Origin: Lysinibacillus alkalisoli
Lineage (GTDB): Bacteria; Bacillota; Bacilli; Bacillales_A; Planococcaceae
Direction of reading: 5' to 3'
DNA: 64,000 nt
NCBI RefSeq assembly: GCF_014643595.1
Contig: NZ_BMJT01000003.1
Coordinates: 308,621 to 372,620 of the forward strand
Part shown: positions 60,678 to 64,000 of the stretch, piece after piece
Layout: each line of letters begins with the position of its first letter
Numbering within the stretch: the first letter of the stretch is position 1
Notes under the pieces: generated by a model
The model's database searches: none
What the model saw: only the letters and a program-made list of their open reading frames with translations
What the model was told of the DNA's origin: nothing
Made by a program: the position numbers and the translations under genes

Positions 60678-61070
60678 ATGGTGATCGGCGTGTTTGGCCC
60701 AATTATTTTTGAGGTTTCGGATAACTTGATTCGTACTTTTGATGAGTTTACACGAACAAATAATGAGCGCTGGGAAACGCATGATATTGATGGTGCAAAG
60801 CCGAAAAGTGAATATGTTGGGCCAGGTTTGGACAAAATTAGTTTTACGATTGACTTTACTTTATCGCTAGACGTTAATCCAATCGAAGAAATGGACAGAG
60901 TTGTGCGAATGTCGCGAAATGGTGAGGTGCACTCATTAGTTATAGGTAACAAGCGCTTTGGAATGAATAAATTTAAGCTTATAAGTGTTAGCGGAGCGTA
61001 TGAACAATTTGATAAAAACGGCGTGCTATGGTCGTCGAGCACGCAGGTGGAATTGGAGGAATACGTATGA
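60678..61070 (+). CDS. Tail protein U-like (P2 gpU)
   Basis: The 130-residue protein is a gpU-type protein: FGPIIFEVSDNLIRTFDEFTRTNNERWETHDI and GPGLDKISFTIDFTLSLDVNP. The ATG at 60678 is preferred, since GTGGAGG lies 9 bp upstream of it and touches the earlier ATG at 60669. Confidence 0.85.
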   Translation: MVIGVFGPIIFEVSDNLIRTFDEFTRTNNERWETHDIDGAKPKSEYVGPGLDKISFTIDFTLSLDVNPIEEMDRVVRMSRNGEVHSLVIGNKRFGMNKFKLISVSGAYEQFDKNGVLWSSSTQVELEEYV

Positions 61071-61387
61071 TGGTGTATGAGGTAGTACCTGCAACTGAAA
61101 TTGATTACGGAGCGACAGGCGTAAAAGAAGTATTGCAAAATGTAGCGTGCATTTTAGCAACGACGGCTTATGAACAACCTATGTTTCGAGAAGCGTTTTG
61201 GCAACCCGATATTGATATAAATATTAACGTTGCCCGCATGCGAGCCATCCCAATGATTATAGACACCATCGAAAAATATGAGCCACGTGTTCATGTAGCA
61301 GCCGTTGATTTTATTGCCAATGAGCAAGAGCTTGATGGTATTTTAACACCGAAAGTGCAGGTGACAGTGGATGAAACCACGCTTTAA
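61067..61387 (+). CDS. Baseplate wedge protein, gpW/gp25-like
   Basis: The 106-residue protein has the gp25-like pattern VKEVLQNVACILATTAYEQPMFREAFW and a C-terminal beta region. It sits before gene J, the W position in P2. GGAGGAATACGT precedes ATGATG. Confidence 0.85.
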   Translation: MMVYEVVPATEIDYGATGVKEVLQNVACILATTAYEQPMFREAFWQPDIDININVARMRAIPMIIDTIEKYEPRVHVAAVDFIANEQELDGILTPKVQVTVDETTL

Positions 61388-62483
61388 TTTACAAGATATT
61401 GATTTTATAAAAATGGATGCAGAGGAAATACAAGACCGTGTTTTACGTAAGATAGAAGAACGTATGGGCGTGCGATTGTTTCCTGCTGACCCACGTAAGC
61501 TTTTTATTCAATCGTTAATGCCCATTATTGTAGGCATTAAAAATGATATTAACTATACCGGCAAACAAAATTTATTAGCGTATGCGAGTGATGATGCGCT
61601 AGATCATTTAGGTGTTATGACTGATACTGCACGCTTGCCAGCAGTAGGCGCAAGTGTCCCACTAAAGTTAACATTTACAACGGATGGCCCTCATGTTATT
61701 CCGTTAGGTACACGCTTTACGCCCAACAATGAACTAGTTTTTAGCACAGTAGAGCGTTATGAGTTTGTAGGCAATCATATTACGATACTCACAAAATGTA
61801 CGACACCAGGCGTAATTGGAAATGGTTATGCCCCTGGTCAGATTGACACGCTTGTTGACCCATTGCCGTATTTTGATGCAGTTGAAAATATCGCAACTAC
61901 TGAAGGCGGCAAAGATATTGAAAGTGATGATGCTTATGCGGCACGTATTCATCTAGCACCTGAGAAGTTTTCGACTGCTGGTCCTGATGGCGCTTATATT
62001 TATCATGCGAAAAGTGCCAATCAAGACATACAGGACGTATATCCGTATATGGAAACGCCAGGTACAGTCGAGGTAATTTGTTTAATGCAAGGTGGACGGT
62101 TGCCAAGTGAAGAAGAACTAGCAGAAGTCGATGCGTATTTAAAGCAACGCCATGTACGCCCTTTAACAGATAAGGTTGTGGTGCGCACACCCAACTTCGT
62201 GGACTACAGTATAGATGTGACTTATTGGATTGCAGAAGCTTCTGTGTATCAGGAACAATTGGTACGTAAAAAAATCGAAGCAGCAGTAGATGAATATATT
62301 GCTTGGCAACATGCAAAGCTTGGACGTGATATTAATACGACTGAGCTTATTTATTTGATGCGTAAAAATGGTGCAGCACGTATTCAAACGCAAGGTATGG
62401 AGCATGTAACATTAAAGGATTACGAAGTGGCTCGTTTAACGACAAAGCAAGTAACGTATGGCGGTGTGGATTATGGTACATAG
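61371..62483 (+). CDS. Baseplate J-like protein
   Basis: The 370-residue protein has the J signature: RLPAVGASVPLKLTFTTDGPHVIPLGTRF and GGKDIESDDAYAARIHLAPEKFSTAGPDGAYIYHAKSAN, then PGTVEVICLM. It forms the baseplate wedge ring. It overlaps the wedge gene before it by 17 bp and gene I after it by 11 bp. Confidence 0.95.
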   Translation: MKPRFNLQDIDFIKMDAEEIQDRVLRKIEERMGVRLFPADPRKLFIQSLMPIIVGIKNDINYTGKQNLLAYASDDALDHLGVMTDTARLPAVGASVPLKLTFTTDGPHVIPLGTRFTPNNELVFSTVERYEFVGNHITILTKCTTPGVIGNGYAPGQIDTLVDPLPYFDAVENIATTEGGKDIESDDAYAARIHLAPEKFSTAGPDGAYIYHAKSANQDIQDVYPYMETPGTVEVICLMQGGRLPSEEELAEVDAYLKQRHVRPLTDKVVVRTPNFVDYSIDVTYWIAEASVYQEQLVRKKIEAAVDEYIAWQHAKLGRDINTTELIYLMRKNGAARIQTQGMEHVTLKDYEVARLTTKQVTYGGVDYGT

Positions 62484-63327
62484 AGCACCAACACATCAGT
62501 TACTGACACGCTTTATGGACAGCGATGCCTTCACGCGAAATCTTTTCGAAGTCATTGTCGAGGAATTATATGAAGTAGCTGTCGAAGTACCAATGTTGCA
62601 TCTCATGGCAAATTTAGAAAAGCAAAGCGACGATGTACTTGATCATTTAGCTTGGCAGTTTCATGTGGATTTTTACGATGCTAAATTTGAGAGACACAAA
62701 AAGATAGCATTAATACGTACAGCATTTGCAACACACAAATATAAAGGCACCCCATATGCAATGGAAAAAGTATTAGAAGCAGTAAAATTATCTGGTGAAG
62801 TTGTTGAGTGGTTTGAATATAACGGAGATCCCTATCACTTCTCAATAGAATTAAAACTTATTCAAAAATTAAATGACCTCAACCTTATCTATGACATGAT
62901 AATGGCGTATAAAAATGTGCGTTCGTGGTTTGATGGTTTTGTCATTCTAGCTTTGGAACAAGGGTTTTGGTATTGGGATGACAGTTACAGCTACCCCGTG
63001 TATTATAAAACATGTGGCGATTTTTTTGGCGATACAGCAACGATTAACCAAAATCTAGGTGGCACACTTTATCAAGACTACAGCTATAGTTATCCCGTGT
63101 ATTTTGACGATGTCAATCCAACGTATGTCCAATACATGGATACAGGAGTAGGGTTTGTGCTTGTAAGTGATAATTATAGTTACCCTATATATTACAAAAC
63201 GTGCGGGGATTTTGAAACGCCCTATGCTAAAAGTGCACAATTCAATGGGGCAACAGATATGCTGTTTGAGGCATATTCTTATCCCGCGCACTATGCCGTG
63301 TGTGGAGAATTTGAAGCAGGAGAGTGA
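62473..63327 (+). CDS. Tail protein I-like with Tyr-rich repeat tail
   Basis: Residues 1-165 are a P2 gpI-like wedge protein (VVEELYEVAVEVPMLHLMANLEKQSDDVLDHLAWQFHVDFYD). The C-terminal 115 residues add four copies of a YSYPxYY..CGDF-type repeat, which is not part of gpI itself. The extension probably docks or shapes the fibre. The start at ATG 62473 is preferred over the ATG at 62458, whose upstream lacks a ribosome site. Confidence 0.85.
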   Translation: MVHRAPTHQLLTRFMDSDAFTRNLFEVIVEELYEVAVEVPMLHLMANLEKQSDDVLDHLAWQFHVDFYDAKFERHKKIALIRTAFATHKYKGTPYAMEKVLEAVKLSGEVVEWFEYNGDPYHFSIELKLIQKLNDLNLIYDMIMAYKNVRSWFDGFVILALEQGFWYWDDSYSYPVYYKTCGDFFGDTATINQNLGGTLYQDYSYSYPVYFDDVNPTYVQYMDTGVGFVLVSDNYSYPIYYKTCGDFETPYAKSAQFNGATDMLFEAYSYPAHYAVCGEFEAGE

Positions 63328-63332
63328 GGCAA

Positions 63333-63686
63333 ATGGAAGGCGTTAAAGACAGTGAAGAAATCAAAAGTTGGGAATGGGCCATCATGCCATTTTATACAAA
63401 CGTTATGCGTAATATGGCGTCTAGCATCGCTAAGGATGCTGCCGTAACGATTGACGGCCAAACCTATAGTTATCCCATTACAAAAACCGTAATCGAGGAC
63501 AACTTTTTTAAACATTACATCGAAATACAAGACGAGCCTATCGGTAATATCGAGCGTATCGTGTTACGCAATGAAAACGAAATACCTCTCGCTGAAGGGT
63601 ATGGCTTAATCGAAAAAGATGACGAAGGTTGGCACATGGCATTTAAACTATATTTCGAGGAAAAGAAGGTGATGGGCAATGGTTGA
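63333..63686 (+). CDS. Tail protein of unknown function (117 aa)
   Basis: The protein contains VTIDGQTYSYPITKTVIEDNFFKHYIEIQDEP, sharing the YSYP motif with the preceding protein. It resembles small phage proteins near fibre genes. The ATG at 63333 has AGGAG 10 bp upstream; a GTG at 63324 is too close to it. Confidence 0.6.
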   Translation: MEGVKDSEEIKSWEWAIMPFYTNVMRNMASSIAKDAAVTIDGQTYSYPITKTVIEDNFFKHYIEIQDEPIGNIERIVLRNENEIPLAEGYGLIEKDDEGWHMAFKLYFEEKKVMGNG

Positions 63687-64000
63687 TGAAAGAAAACGAG
63701 CATATGTTGATATCAAAGAGCTGCAAGAAGCCGCGTTTGATTACCAACCCGAAGATTGGAAAGATAAAGTCGTTGATCCTGAAGGACATAATAGTCAGAG
63801 GGGCACGAAGTTTACAGCTCGTCGGGCCAATAACATTGAACAAGGTGTAGACAAGGCGCACGAACGCCTTAACTTACATGTCGATTTTTTAGAAGGTACA
63901 GAATTAACCAATAAACAGATGCGCTTTCGTCTGTTGTTGTTAGAGGCTGCTGTTGCTCAGGGCACAGCTAAAAATATGATGGTCGATAATTTTGAGGATG
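63679..64000 (+). CDS. Tail-region protein, cut by the window end
   Basis: The ATG at 63679 follows AAGGTGATGGGCA, and 107 codons remain open to the last base. The visible part is charged and helical, with NNIEQGVDKAHERLNLHVDFLEG and MRFRLLLLEAAVAQG. It is probably a fibre-associated protein; no family can be named from this fragment. Confidence 0.6.
   Translation, partial: MVDERKRAYVDIKELQEAAFDYQPEDWKDKVVDPEGHNSQRGTKFTARRANNIEQGVDKAHERLNLHVDFLEGTELTNKQMRFRLLLLEAAVAQGTAKNMMVDNFED

Overview
The window reads as a low-GC Bacillota chromosome of the Bacilli. Strong AGGAGG-type ribosome sites, TTG/GTG starts, a T-box RNA, CodY-like boxes, a perfect sigma-D promoter and BrnQ, CydABCD and ABC-F genes of Bacillus type all point this way. 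A Planococcaceae/Caryophanaceae host such as Kurthia or Lysinibacillus is my best guess, but no marker here fixes the genus.

Bases 1-25.3 kb look like ordinary chromosome. In order they hold an ABC-F ATPase, a CvfC-type HEAT protein, a branched-chain amino acid carrier with two CodY-like boxes, an EamA transporter, proBA under a proline T-box, a BusR-like GntR/RCK_C regulator with a sirtuin, and the cydABDC cytochrome bd operon. These are followed by a broken HemAT sensor gene, a dynamin-like protein behind a sigma-D promoter, a thioesterase, a lipoprotein with a sensor kinase that has no visible response regulator, a degenerate EAL (YkuI-type) protein, and YceI with a perfect 16-bp operator palindrome.

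Bases 25.5-28.1 kb are accessory: a GNAT acetyltransferase, an ANT(6)-type aminoglycoside adenylyltransferase, and a type I-C-like CRISPR array (leader, six repeats and a broken terminal repeat) with no cas genes in view. A promoter and the first 27 or so codons of an unknown gene then run into the prophage.

Bases 28.1-64 kb are a prophage that continues beyond the window. The lysogeny block is mostly leftward: integrase, ImmA-type peptidase, a DUF3037-like/HipA-like kinase pair and a CI-type repressor. It faces a Cro-like gene across operators of the form AACACA-N3-TGTGTT. Rightward early genes include ORF6N antirepressor, replication initiator and DnaB. They are followed by XtrA, a Fic protein, ArpU, a second small tyrosine recombinase and a membrane/coiled-coil protein. 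The late region has a lambda-type head (Nu1/GpA terminase, lambda-type portal, ClpP-like protease with a nested scaffold, D-like decoration protein, E-type capsid, GPZ-like protein). Its contractile tail is P2-like (sheath, tube, E/E'-type chaperone with a -1 frameshift, tape measure, X, D, V, U, W, J, I), so this is a myovirus-like mosaic.

The signals most worth following are a 49-bp duplicated RNA-like element with pseudoknot potential, a hairpin that masks the XtrA ribosome site, the kinase/DUF3037 pair, the cas-less CRISPR array with a traceable repeat indel, the programmed frameshift and nested scaffold, helically phased repeats near the packaging start, and 117-bp tandem repeats in the tape measure gene.
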